From Chitinophagaceae bacterium (GTDB lineage Bacteria; Bacteroidota; Bacteroidia; Chitinophagales; Chitinophagaceae), in assembly GCA_017307755.1 (NCBI GenBank), contig JAFKGQ010000009.1, forward strand, positions 372,001 to 436,000: a stretch of DNA of 64,000 nucleotides. Direction: 5' to 3'. Position 1 is the first letter of the stretch. Every line of letters begins with the position of its first letter. Made by a program: the position numbers and the translations under genes. The notes beneath the pieces are model-generated. The model was given only the letters and a program-made list of their open reading frames with translations. It was not told the DNA's origin and ran no database searches. This document shows positions 45,996-54,755 of the stretch, in pieces.

Positions 45996-48860
45996 TTATT
46001 TATTATGTTCGTTAGAGATGCCGGAAAACCTGAGATTTTCTTTTTCCAACCGGTGCAATAGTTCTTTAAACAGTCCCGAGATCTCTTCGACGACTTCGGT
46101 GGCGTCTATCTTCTCCTTTGATAACTTTTGTATCATGGACAGTTTTTCTATCAAGGTCACGGCCTGCAGCATGCCGCAGCTGCCTTTCAGTTTATGCGAG
46201 ATGAAGAAGACCCTGTCATGGTCTTTTTCGGTGCAGGCGCTCTGCAATTCGGCCAACTGTCCGGGAAGATTGGCTAGAAAAGTATGCAGGATATCCTGAA
46301 GGTATTCGTCATCACCCACTTCTTCCAGCAGGGAAAGGCTATATGGATTGGCTGTATCTTTGGATGGGTCGTGGGGTGTGGGTGTTGCACTGGGGTTACG
46401 CAGCAATTCGGCTATGTGCGTATAAAAGTCTTTGAATTCAAAGGGTTTTGACATATAGTCATTCATGCCTGCTTCAAGACATCTTATTTGTTCTCCATTG
46501 ATGGCATTGGCGGTCATTGCCATGATGGGGGTACGGAGCCGGAGGTTACTCCTGATATATTTTGTCGTCTCATAGCCGTCCATGCCCGGCATTTGAAGAT
46601 CCATAACGATCAGGTCGAACTCATTTGCTTTTAACTGGTGAATGGCTTGTTCGCCATTGTCGGCCAGGGTGACGGCAGCCCCTGTCTTGCGCAGGACATA
46701 ATCCATCAGTTTTTGATTTATAGGATTGTCTTCCACAACGAGAAAATGCCTGCCTGTGAGAAAACCGGCGAAGTCCTGCAGGGAATGGGTTATCTGCCGG
46801 GTAATATTGGCGACCTCTTCACAACCAAATGACAGTGTGAATGTAAAGGTGGTTCCCTTGCCTTCGGTGCTGACGACTGAAATATCGCCGCCCTGGAGCG
46901 AGAGCAGCTGGTGACAAATAGCCAAACCAAGCCCGGTGCCGCCATATCGTCTGGAAATATCCAATCCTGCCTGCGAGAAGCTTTCAAAGAGATGGGGCAG
47001 GCTTTTCTCCGGTATCCCTACGCCGGTGTCGGTGACAGAAAAGACCAGTGTCAGCTGGTTGGGATCCTGTTGTTCTTTTGGGACCACCTTCAGGGTAATA
47101 ACCCCTTTTTCGGTGAATTTGACAGCATTGCCCACCAGATTGATCAGCACCTGGTTTAGCCGGTGAGGATCTCCCTGCAGCCATTCGGGGATAGCGCTAT
47201 CTATATCCAGATCAAACCGGAGGCCTTTTTTATTAATGCGGTGCCTGAACAAGGACTGTACATTGCTAACAACGTCCTGCAACCGGAAATCTATTTTTTC
47301 GATGGTCAGCTTCCCTGCCTTTATCCTGGAAAGATCGAGGATATCGTTGATAATAACGAGAAGGTTGTCGACTGAGCGGCTGATGATCGCAGCAAATTCT
47401 TTTTGCTGGGGTGTTAGTTTTGTTTCCAGCAACAGATTGGTCATACCCTGGATGCCATTCATGGGAGTCCTGATCTCGTGGCTCATATTGGCCAGGAACT
47501 GTTCCTGCATTTTTCGGGCATCCTCCGACTCTGTCTTTGCTGCGATCAATTGTTGATGAGAATGCACCCGTTCGGTCATATCGGTGGCGATGCCGCTGAT
47601 ACCGACGATGTTGTTGTCGTCGTCGCGTAGTGGAAATTTGATCAGCAGCAGGTGTAACGGACCGGCGGCGGTGACAAGCTGTTCTTCTATCTCGATGGAC
47701 CTTCCTGTCTGTATGACTATTTTGTCCATAGAATGGTATTCATCGGCCTTGCTGCTGTCGCAGAAATCGTAGTCGGTGTGATTGATGACCTGTTCTTCCT
47801 TTAGCTGTAATACTTCGAGAAAGCGGCGATTGACGATCTTGTATTTGCCTTCCAGGTTCTTTACATAGATGATGGAAGCGGTATTGTCCAGGATGGACTG
47901 CAGGAGTACCTGGTTCTCCTTTAATTTTAATTCATATGCTTCCAACTCTTCCTGCAATTTCTTATTTGCGGTGATATCGCGCACAAAACATTGAAAGCCG
48001 GAAGGGCGTCCATCCTTTATTAGCAAAATGGCGATCTGCTCGACCCATTTATATTCGCCGGAGCGGGTGATCGTACGGAATTGCAGTGTCGTTTCCCGGA
48101 CGCCTTCCCGGAATTGTTGTTCATAATGTTTTTTGATAGTGGACAGGAAACCAGGGTCTACCAGCATCGTATATCTTTTGCCTTTGAGCTCATCGACGGA
48201 ATATCCTGTCAGGCTCAGGGCCCCGGGACTGGCATATTCGATGTATCCTTCCATGTCCGTGGAATAGATGACTGCGCTGACATTGTCGATCAGGTTCCTG
48301 TATTTGGACTCGCTGGTGAATAATCGCTGTTCAGCGGCCCTTCGTCGATCACCGTCCTTTTTTATTTTGTATAAAAGGAAGATCATAGCCAGGAAGGCAG
48401 CGGCAAGGGAACTGTAAAGGACCGTCCTGGACACCTTCCTCGTGTGGTTCAGAGCTTGCTGCCGCTGGTGCAGCAGTGTCGTTTCCTCATTCATCATCTC
48501 TCCCAGGAGGTCCTGGGCAGCGACCTGGTCTGCCTGGGCAATGTGCAGCCGTAATTTGAGAAGACGGCCGATCTGCCGGGGGTTGTCCCCGATCAATGTC
48601 TGGAATTTTTTTAGCTGTTCATCCAGCTCTCCGGGTATGTGTGTGGTGGGTAATGACAGGTCGAGCTGGATGTGATCCAGGGTTTTCATTACCTGATAGG
48701 TATGATCCACCCAAAGGATGCTGGCATCCGTATCCCGCTTGGTCCGGATGATCAGGCTTAGCACACAAAGCATAATAAAGACGCAGACGGCGGTAAGCCA
48801 GGTTATACTTTGTTGCTTAGCGGCTTTTTGAATAAATTTCAGAGGCATGCCAATAGCCAT
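45996..48860 (-). CDS. Hybrid sensor histidine kinase (CHASE3-PAS-PAS-HisKA-HATPase-REC-Hpt)
   Basis: The 954-residue protein has two membrane helices (about 19-38 and 147-166) around a CHASE3-like helical sensor. Two PAS domains (about 185-300 and 315-430), HisKA with His461 (FLANMSHEIRTPMNG), HATPase (about 565-680, including DTGVGIP and GGTGLGLAI), a receiver with Asp754 (IVMDLQMPGMDG) and an Hpt with His890 (FISHKLKGSCGML) follow. It is a full phosphorelay ending in Hpt and should feed the lone receiver encoded next. Met6 is an alternative start. It heads the leftward operon with HEAT, GT2 and transferase genes. Confidence 0.94.
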   Translation of the reverse strand: MAIGMPLKFIQKAAKQQSITWLTAVCVFIMLCVLSLIIRTKRDTDASILWVDHTYQVMKTLDHIQLDLSLPTTHIPGELDEQLKKFQTLIGDNPRQIGRLLKLRLHIAQADQVAAQDLLGEMMNEETTLLHQRQQALNHTRKVSRTVLYSSLAAAFLAMIFLLYKIKKDGDRRRAAEQRLFTSESKYRNLIDNVSAVIYSTDMEGYIEYASPGALSLTGYSVDELKGKRYTMLVDPGFLSTIKKHYEQQFREGVRETTLQFRTITRSGEYKWVEQIAILLIKDGRPSGFQCFVRDITANKKLQEELEAYELKLKENQVLLQSILDNTASIIYVKNLEGKYKIVNRRFLEVLQLKEEQVINHTDYDFCDSSKADEYHSMDKIVIQTGRSIEIEEQLVTAAGPLHLLLIKFPLRDDDNNIVGISGIATDMTERVHSHQQLIAAKTESEDARKMQEQFLANMSHEIRTPMNGIQGMTNLLLETKLTPQQKEFAAIISRSVDNLLVIINDILDLSRIKAGKLTIEKIDFRLQDVVSNVQSLFRHRINKKGLRFDLDIDSAIPEWLQGDPHRLNQVLINLVGNAVKFTEKGVITLKVVPKEQQDPNQLTLVFSVTDTGVGIPEKSLPHLFESFSQAGLDISRRYGGTGLGLAICHQLLSLQGGDISVVSTEGKGTTFTFTLSFGCEEVANITRQITHSLQDFAGFLTGRHFLVVEDNPINQKLMDYVLRKTGAAVTLADNGEQAIHQLKANEFDLIVMDLQMPGMDGYETTKYIRSNLRLRTPIMAMTANAINGEQIRCLEAGMNDYMSKPFEFKDFYTHIAELLRNPSATPTPHDPSKDTANPYSLSLLEEVGDDEYLQDILHTFLANLPGQLAELQSACTEKDHDRVFFISHKLKGSCGMLQAVTLIEKLSMIQKLSKEKIDATEVVEEISGLFKELLHRLEKENLRFSGISNEHNK

Positions 48861-48913
48861 ACAATGTCAGAAACGTCCGTATTTCTCCTTGTAAACGTGT
48901 TTATTATGTATAA

Positions 48914-48937
48914 GATTTCCGGTAAGGTGCGGAAATC
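48914..48937 (+). other. Hairpin in the divergent region between kinase and helicase
   Basis: GATTTCCG / CGGAAATC forms a perfect 8-base stem with an 8-base loop, followed by CGGATTTTT on the + strand. It lies in the 160-base gap between divergent starts. It may be a leader structure or attenuator before the helicase, or a terminator for antisense transcripts. No clear -7 box is seen for either gene; TACTTTG near 48983 is a weak candidate. Confidence 0.3.
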
Positions 48938-49020
48938 CGGATTTTTAAGTGTATGTACTTACTGGTCTATTTAACTTTTTTGTACTTTGATTTTTAATTA
49001 GTTGCATCAATACCTTATCT

Positions 49021-51681
49021 ATGCCGCAACATCAGTACCTGGATATCCTGAAGTTCTGGAGAGCAATAGAGACTTTTCACCTGCCTGATATCCCGATGAA
49101 TAAGCCGTATAAGCTTTTGGAACCGGGGACGCCTCTGCCCTGGGAGCCGGATGGAGCATCCGCCGTAAAAGAAGGCAAAGAGTGGCGGCATACCCTGTAT
49201 TTCCATATTGTCGCGAAGGAAGAGGTAGTGAGTCTGCTGGCCCGTCTTACGGGTTCGAAAGAATTCCGGGAGCCTGTCCCCGGAAGGACCTGTCTTTCCG
49301 CGCTGGTGGTGGACCATTTTGGACAGTCTGCCGGGAGAAGCTACTTTCCCGCGGCATTTATTTATGCGATAAAGATCATACAGGAAAAAGGAAATCCGGA
49401 GGAACTGGAAGATGTCCTTGCGAAGGCGCAGGAGGGGTATCGGGAGCGTTTTCAGACGGGGACGGAGCGTGCTGGTCTGAAGGCAGTGGATTGGACTGTG
49501 TTGGGGAAAGAGTTGGATTACCTCGAGGGGTTGAGCGGGCATCAGCTAAAAATGCAAGCGTCTGTTGTATGTATTTCGGAGCTTGTTGGTGCGGATACAG
49601 GTATCGAGGCCCCTTTTTTAAACAGCTATTATCTCCATGATCTGAATGCGCTTATCAACATGGATGATGCCAGCCGGCCATTGAAGGTCTATTTATCCCG
49701 GGAGGCAGCGGTGCACCGGAGGTATGATATCCTTACACCCCGGACGTTGTCAGAGGCTTTGCACCCGGAGCATCAGTCTCCGGGCAGATGGCCTTCCTCT
49801 CCCGGGTTTGGCTTATACAGCGCCCAACAGGCGGCGTTGCATCTGGTCATGTCCGGGTTACGGGCGGAGACATCGCTGATGGGTATCAACGGGCCGCCCG
49901 GGACGGGGAAAACGACCCTATTGAGAGAGGTGATCGCCGACGTGGTGACTGCCAGGGCCTTACGGCTATTGGAGCACGATGTGAAGGAGTTATTTTCGGG
50001 GAAGCGTAAGGCGATCGTCAATATGTCGGGGTATTATGATATCAATCAGGCCGTGTCTGGTACGGACGGGATCGTGGTCGCCAGTAATAACAATACCGCC
50101 GTAGAGAATATTTCCAAAGAGCTGCCTGTCCTGGACAGTATCGACCGGGGGACGTTCAGGGACGCCGAATATTTTTCTTCCACTGCCACTCATATCCACG
50201 GAAAACCCTGTTGGGGCATGCTGAGTGCTGTACTGGGGAAGTCGGATAACCGAAATGGTTTTGTGAGCCGTTTTTGGTTTAACAAAGGGCAGGGGTTCGG
50301 GAGGTATTTAAAAGAGCAATATGACCCGGCGACGCGGGAAAAGAATGTTGCAAATTATGAGGAGACGGCCAGAGAGCTGCGGGATTTGCTGGGGGAATAC
50401 GACCGCTTTAAAGAAATAGTTGTTGTTTATCACCGGCTGATGCTGCAAGGTCATAAAGGGCCCAGGTTGCAGGAACTGGCGTCGGAGTTAAGGGCAGCAT
50501 ATGATATATCTCCGTATAACCTGCCGGGTGAGGAGTTTTTGAGCTTGCCTATGGAAGAGTTACATCGAAGGATGCCTTATTCTTCGGACAGGGTCAATCG
50601 TCTTCGAAGCAGGATATTTTTATTGAGTCTGGAGCTGCATGAATGGGCCATCAAGGTCAATGCCCGTCAGTTCAACAGCAACCTGAATGTCTTTGTCGAT
50701 CTTATTTCCAATAAGCACACGAATTTTATCGATACGGAGATCGCGGCTGTATTATGGAACACCTTTTTCTTTTGTATCCCGGTGGTGTCGGTGACGCTGG
50801 CCTCGTTCCAACGTCAGTTTGCCAAACTGGGGCAGGCGGCCATTGGATGGTTGCTGCTGGACGAGGCAGGGCAGGCTACGCCGGCCTCCATCTGCGGGGC
50901 CTTATGGCGGAGCGAGAGAGCCATTATCATCGGGGATACCCTTCAGATACCTCCTGTTGTGACTATCCCCGAAGCGCTGGGAAAACTGTTACAAAAAAAT
51001 TATGCTATCGGGGATGATTGCTGGAGTCCAGTCTATCATTCGGCCCAATACCTGGCGGACCGTGTTACAACGGCTGGCACGTATGTCGTTGCGGGCGATG
51101 GTGAAAGGATATGGACCGGCATTCCCCTGCGCGCCCACAGGCGATGCAGCGAGCCTATGTTCTCTATTTCCAATACGATAGCCTATAATGGCCAGATGGT
51201 CAAGGTGACGAAGGACGGCGTCAGTGATATTCCCACAGGCGAAAGCGGCTGGATAGACGTCCGGGTAGGAAGTATGATGGAAGGGCATACGGTGATAGAG
51301 GAATTACAGGTGTTGGAGATCCTTCTTCAGCGGTTGGCGTATTATGACGGCGGGGTGTATATTATTTCTCCTTTCCGGAGTATTGCGGATAATTGTAAGA
51401 AAAGATTCTTTGTGAAGGGAAGAGTCGAGTGCGGCACCATTCACAACTTTCAGGGGAAAGAAGCGGGGATCGTCTTTCTTGTATTGGGAACGCATGCCGG
51501 GAGTGTTGCGGCGAGAAGATGGGCGGCTCAGCGTCCCAATATGTTGAATGTGGCCGTTACGCGAGCCAAGGAACGGCTGTATGTCATCGGCAACAGGGAG
51601 GTATGGAGCGTACATCATTATTTTGATCATCTCGCGGAAAGGCTGCCGGTGAAAGAAGTCTTTACAGGACGGTTGTTTTAA
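49021..51681 (+). CDS. Superfamily 1 helicase (UPF1-like AAA_11/AAA_12)
   Basis: The 886-residue protein has an N-terminal domain of about 260 residues that I do not recognise. It then has SF1 motifs: Walker A GINGPPGTGKTT (about 288-299), motif Ia VVASNNNTAVENI, Walker B/II LLLDEAGQATP (about 611-621), motif III IIGDTLQIPPV, and motifs V/VI TIHNFQGKEAGIVF and LNVAVTRAKERLYVIG. It should unwind DNA or RNA with ATP. It stands alone, divergent from the kinase and meeting the hxlR gene with a 4-base overlap. A defence or nucleic-acid repair role is possible but not shown by context. Confidence 0.85.
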   Translation: MPQHQYLDILKFWRAIETFHLPDIPMNKPYKLLEPGTPLPWEPDGASAVKEGKEWRHTLYFHIVAKEEVVSLLARLTGSKEFREPVPGRTCLSALVVDHFGQSAGRSYFPAAFIYAIKIIQEKGNPEELEDVLAKAQEGYRERFQTGTERAGLKAVDWTVLGKELDYLEGLSGHQLKMQASVVCISELVGADTGIEAPFLNSYYLHDLNALINMDDASRPLKVYLSREAAVHRRYDILTPRTLSEALHPEHQSPGRWPSSPGFGLYSAQQAALHLVMSGLRAETSLMGINGPPGTGKTTLLREVIADVVTARALRLLEHDVKELFSGKRKAIVNMSGYYDINQAVSGTDGIVVASNNNTAVENISKELPVLDSIDRGTFRDAEYFSSTATHIHGKPCWGMLSAVLGKSDNRNGFVSRFWFNKGQGFGRYLKEQYDPATREKNVANYEETARELRDLLGEYDRFKEIVVVYHRLMLQGHKGPRLQELASELRAAYDISPYNLPGEEFLSLPMEELHRRMPYSSDRVNRLRSRIFLLSLELHEWAIKVNARQFNSNLNVFVDLISNKHTNFIDTEIAAVLWNTFFFCIPVVSVTLASFQRQFAKLGQAAIGWLLLDEAGQATPASICGALWRSERAIIIGDTLQIPPVVTIPEALGKLLQKNYAIGDDCWSPVYHSAQYLADRVTTAGTYVVAGDGERIWTGIPLRAHRRCSEPMFSISNTIAYNGQMVKVTKDGVSDIPTGESGWIDVRVGSMMEGHTVIEELQVLEILLQRLAYYDGGVYIISPFRSIADNCKKRFFVKGRVECGTIHNFQGKEAGIVFLVLGTHAGSVAARRWAAQRPNMLNVAVTRAKERLYVIGNREVWSVHHYFDHLAERLPVKEVFTGRLF

Positions 51682-52079
51682 TTCTTTTGCGCTGCCTTAC
51701 GACGGGCTTTTGCGCAATCTTTCAATCTTTTTTTGTGCTGAGATCCCCATTTGGCGAGCTCAATGATGACTTTTTCGAGGGACCGGCTGTATTCCGTCAG
51801 CGCGTATTCGACTGTTACGGGCGAGGTGGCATAAACGGTCCGGTTGACAAATTCATTCAGCTCCAGCTCTTTCAATTCCTTGGAGAGTATCTTTGGGGTA
51901 ATTTCTCCCACAGCGGACTGTAATTCATTAAATCTCAGAGGGCCACTTCTCAGCGCAGAAATGATGGGCAGCTTCCATTTCCCGCCTACCACGTACAGGG
52001 TGTCACGTACGGATGAGATCATTCCATTGCACTCATCTTTTGCGGGTGGTGTGTAAACAGTTCGAGAGGGTGATGGCAT
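51678..52079 (-). CDS. HxlR family transcriptional regulator
   Basis: The 133-residue protein has the HxlR winged-helix pattern: VVGGKWKLPIISALRSGPLR, FNELQSAVGEITPKILSKEL. An N-terminal Cys (residue 17, KDECNG) is placed like the redox cysteines of YodB and HypR; another Cys lies near the C-terminus. It is divergent from an azoreductase gene, and three palindromes lie between them, so it probably represses that gene in response to quinones or other electrophiles. This parallels YodB/AzoR1 in Bacillus. Confidence 0.88.
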   Translation of the reverse strand: MPSPSRTVYTPPAKDECNGMISSVRDTLYVVGGKWKLPIISALRSGPLRFNELQSAVGEITPKILSKELKELELNEFVNRTVYATSPVTVEYALTEYSRSLEKVIIELAKWGSQHKKRLKDCAKARRKAAQKN

Positions 52080-52099
52080 AGGTTGTTGTTTTTTTATTA

Positions 52100-52152
52100 A
52101 CTATCCTTTTGGATAGTACTATCCTTTGGGAAACCGATATCCTTTGGATAGT
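52100..52152. promoter_or_regulatory. Three HxlR-type operators between hxlR and azoR
   Basis: ACTATCC-TTTT-GGATAGT (52100-52117) is a perfect palindrome. ACTATCC-TTT-GGG (52118-52130) is a half site with a degenerate partner. ATATCC-TTT-GGATAGT (52137-52152) is nearly perfect. They fill the short divergent promoter region and are probably bound by the HxlR regulator. Confidence 0.7.
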
Positions 52153-52174
52153 AAAGGTAGGTAGCTTTGTCCAC

Positions 52175-52774
52175 ATGAAAAAGATACTTAACGTTATTTC
52201 GAGTACAAGAGGCGCTGCCTCTTATAGTATTCAGCTGGCGGAGGCGCTTATCGACAGTCTCCGGGTAGCTTATCCCGGCAGTACGGTGAAGACCGTCAAT
52301 CTTGCGGAGAAACATTTTCCCCACCTGGAGGAGTCTCATATTGCGGGCTTTTTTACGCCGCCTGAGCAGCAGACCAGTGAGCACAAGGAGGTCTTGCGGC
52401 ATTCGGATGAGGCTATACAGGATGTCCTGGAAGCGGATGTCCTGGTGATCGGTGCACCCATGTATAATTTTTCCATTTCATCCGCGCTGAAGGCATGGGT
52501 CGATCATATTGTGAGAAAAGGTGTGACCTTTAACTATTCGGAAAAAGGCGTGGAGGGATTGGTAAAGGGTAAGAAGGTGTACGTGGTGGAGTCTTCCGGG
52601 GGGGTATATTCGGATGGTCCGCGTAAGGGGATGGATTTTGTGGAGCCTTATATGCGAACGGTATTGGGTTTTATTGGTCTGACGGATGTTACCATGCTAC
52701 GTGTGGAAGGCACGGCGGTACCGGGGGTTAAGGAGCAGGCGATGGAGCGGGCACTTGCGGAGATGAGGGTGTAG
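52175..52774 (+). CDS. azoR: FMN-dependent NADH-azoreductase family protein
   Basis: From the ATG at 52175 the 199-residue flavodoxin-fold protein shows MKKILNVISSTRGAASYS (phosphate-binding loop), APMYNFSISSALKAWVDHI and ESSGGVYS, typical of AzoR. It should reduce azo compounds and quinones by two-electron transfer from NAD(P)H in the cytoplasm. A frame beginning at 52109 would start inside the operator array, so I reject it. Confidence 0.88.
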   Translation: MKKILNVISSTRGAASYSIQLAEALIDSLRVAYPGSTVKTVNLAEKHFPHLEESHIAGFFTPPEQQTSEHKEVLRHSDEAIQDVLEADVLVIGAPMYNFSISSALKAWVDHIVRKGVTFNYSEKGVEGLVKGKKVYVVESSGGVYSDGPRKGMDFVEPYMRTVLGFIGLTDVTMLRVEGTAVPGVKEQAMERALAEMRV

Positions 52775-52799
52775 GGTTACCAATTGCTCATTGTATCCT

Positions 52800-52944
52800 A
52801 CAGGTTATGGGTCACAGCCGCCCGTCGCTCAATCTGGCTGGGCGGGGTAGGGACTGACCTTTAATATTGCCTCTGATGAGACGCATAAGTCTCAGTTTGA
52901 ATGCATAATGCAAGATGGAGTTCCTTTCAAGGAGCTCCTTTTTT
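52800..52944 (+). ncRNA. Possible structured RNA ending in an intrinsic terminator
   Basis: The 196-base gap after azoR holds four successive dyads on the + strand: CCGCCC/GGGCGG (52818-52845), TGAGAC/GTCTCA (52877-52894), TGCAT-A-ATGCA (about 52901-52912) and a strong terminator (52917-52944). There is no good open frame. This could be an independent small RNA or the structured 3' end of the azoR transcript. I recognise no known RNA family. Confidence 0.35.
52917..52944 (+). terminator. Intrinsic terminator
   Basis: GGAGTTCCTT-TC-AAGGAGCTCC forms a 10-base stem with one G-U pair and is followed by six T. It ends + strand transcription before the converging DUF3127 gene. Confidence 0.8.
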
Positions 52945-52970
52945 GTGAATTTTATGGGTAAAAGATCGAC

Positions 52971-53321
52971 CTAGAATGGCAGGTCGTCCTGGTCATTACC
53001 GGGGAGCGTCGTGGCTTTACCTGCGCCGGAGCCGACGGAAGGTGTTTGGCTGCCTGTGCCTGCGCTTTCGACCTTCCAGGCTTTTACGTCGGTGTACCAT
53101 CTGCCGTTGTATTCGCGGCTTTCGATATCGAAGTCGATCTTTAGGTCATTGCCAATTTTTAACTGGCTTTCGTCGATCTTATCGCCCCAGAGGGAAATGC
53201 AGATCTTTTTTGGGTAAGTGCCTTCTGTCTCTACTATGAATTCCTGTTTTTTCCATTGACCATTTTTGCCAGTGCCGGTTTGTAAAGGCAGGAGCTGTAT
53301 GAGTTTTGCCGTGAGCTGCAT
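52971..53321 (-). CDS. DUF3127 protein with SSB-like acidic tip
   Basis: The 116-residue protein is a DUF3127 member: an OB-fold-like core (LTAKLIQLLPLQTG, KKQEFIVETEG, ISLWGDKID, WYTDVKAWKV) followed by a flexible Gly/Ser/Pro tail ending DDLPF. That end resembles the DDDIPF tip that single-stranded-DNA-binding proteins use to recruit repair enzymes. A single-strand DNA-binding role is an inference from fold and tip; the family is uncharacterised as far as I know. Confidence 0.82.
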   Translation of the reverse strand: MQLTAKLIQLLPLQTGTGKNGQWKKQEFIVETEGTYPKKICISLWGDKIDESQLKIGNDLKIDFDIESREYNGRWYTDVKAWKVESAGTGSQTPSVGSGAGKATTLPGNDQDDLPF

Positions 53322-53400
53322 AGGAGTGAATATAGTATCCGGAATTGATTAGTTTTATAAATGGCAAATATAAGTATCTTGGGGATTAAACCATCTGCAT

Positions 53401-54534
53401 TTGAAACAACGTTTTTATTCGCTGGATGTCTTCCGGGGGGCCACGGTGGCATTTATGATATTGGTGAACAATCCCGGCAGCTGGAATTATATCTATGCCC
53501 CTTTGGAACATGCGCCCTGGCATGGCTGTACGCCGACAGACCTGGTCTTTCCCTTTTTTCTTTTTGCGGTGGGTAATGCTATGGCCTTTGTGATGCCCCG
53601 GCTGCAGGAGGCCGGGGATGCGGTCTTTTTGAAAAAGGTCTTTACCAGGACATTGCTGATCTTTGGTATCGGATTGTTCCTAAACTGGTTCCCTTTTGTG
53701 AAATGGTCAGGCGACCACCTGGTCTTTAGAGCCTGGACAGAGCCTGCACGACCGGGGGGAGAGCCCGGTGGTATCCGTATCCTGGGGGTGCTGCAGCGTA
53801 TTGCCCTGGCGTATTGTTTTGCCTCGTTGATCGTATATTATGGAAGGATCCGTGTAGCGCTGGTGACCGGAGTTGTTGTGTTGTTAGGTTATTGGGCGGT
53901 TTGTCTGTCGGCGGGGGCTGCGGGTGATCCTTATAGTCTTTCAGGGTATTTTGGTACTGCAGTCGACAAGGCGGTGTTGGGGCCGGCTCATATGTATAAA
54001 GGCGAAGGAGTTGCATTTGACCCCGAGGGTCTTGCCAGCACGTTGCCGGCCGTGGTGCAAGTGATATTCGGGTATTTGGTGGGCCATTACATTATTCAGA
54101 AGGGCAAGACCTATGAAATGATAGCGAGCTTGTTTGTCGTGGGCTGTGTCTTTATTTTTACCGGCTTTTGCTGGGACATGGTCTTCCCGATAAACAAGAA
54201 GATCTGGAGCAGCTCTTTTGTGGTCTATACGACGGGGCTTGCCATCCTGGTGCTTTGCGTGCTGATGTATGTCATAGAGATGCGGGAGGTAAAGGGGTGG
54301 TGGAGCAAATTTTTTGATGTATTTGGAAAAAATGCCTTGTTCATTTTTATGATCAGCGGGATACTGCCGAGGTTGTATGGTCTGTTGCGGGTCAGTGGAT
54401 GGATGTACGATCATATTTTTTCGCCGGCGTTTGGCTTTTTGAACGGATCGCTGCTGGATGCCGTTTTTACCGTCATGACATTTTGGTTGCTGGCCTATCT
54501 GCTGGATAGGAAAAAGATCTATATAAAAGTGTAA
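53401..54534 (+). CDS. HGSNAT/DUF5009-family membrane acyltransferase
   Basis: The 377-residue protein starts with TTG at 53401; no in-frame ATG lies before LDVFRGATVAFMILVNNPG, so the TTG start is needed to keep this hallmark motif. About ten membrane helices and CTPTDLVFPFFLFAVGNAMA are as in heparan-alpha-glucosaminide N-acetyltransferase relatives, which move an acetyl group across the membrane onto an amino sugar. In bacteria the acceptor is unknown. It is a single-gene unit with a terminator behind it. Confidence 0.85.
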   Translation: MKQRFYSLDVFRGATVAFMILVNNPGSWNYIYAPLEHAPWHGCTPTDLVFPFFLFAVGNAMAFVMPRLQEAGDAVFLKKVFTRTLLIFGIGLFLNWFPFVKWSGDHLVFRAWTEPARPGGEPGGIRILGVLQRIALAYCFASLIVYYGRIRVALVTGVVVLLGYWAVCLSAGAAGDPYSLSGYFGTAVDKAVLGPAHMYKGEGVAFDPEGLASTLPAVVQVIFGYLVGHYIIQKGKTYEMIASLFVVGCVFIFTGFCWDMVFPINKKIWSSSFVVYTTGLAILVLCVLMYVIEMREVKGWWSKFFDVFGKNALFIFMISGILPRLYGLLRVSGWMYDHIFSPAFGFLNGSLLDAVFTVMTFWLLAYLLDRKKIYIKV

Positions 54535-54603
54535 AGGATAGAAGCTATGTATGGGATAGTCGGACTGTTTGAAAATTAAAGCATTAGACAATATTTTCCA
54601 GGT

Positions 54604-54628
54604 AAGTCGCACATTGTGCGACTTTTTT
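54604..54628 (+). terminator. Intrinsic terminator after the acyltransferase gene
   Basis: AAGTCGCAC-ATT-GTGCGACTT is a perfect 9-base stem with a 3-base loop leading into a run of six T. It marks the boundary between the acyltransferase and the mobilisation module. Confidence 0.8.
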
Positions 54629-54723
54629 GTTTTGTCGACTTCATGTGTTTGATTTACAGTAGGTTGTTTTTCCAGGTCCACCTGAACGGCTTTGGGTTTG
54701 TCTTTTTATTTCTTTTGTCATGT

Positions 54724-54749
54724 ATGGACGTTATTAAAGCGTCCGTCAT
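54724..54749. other. Candidate oriT inverted repeat before mobC
   Basis: GGACG (54726-54730) and CGTCC (54740-54744) flank a 9-base spacer, with outer ATG/CAT matches after a 2-base bulge. It lies just upstream of the MobC-like start, where oriT sites commonly occur. A nick site cannot be identified by eye. Confidence 0.3.
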
Positions 54750-54755
54750 ACGTCT

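Noticed and set aside
46040..46060. CAACCGGTGC inside the hybrid kinase gene as another LacI-type site
   Set aside because: Only one half matches, the spacing differs and it is deep inside a coding region.
52872..52904. CTGATGA followed by a short stem, resembling a hammerhead ribozyme core
   Set aside because: The second conserved core segment (GAAA after stem II) is missing; the bases after the stem read TCAG. The match to CTGATGA is probably chance.
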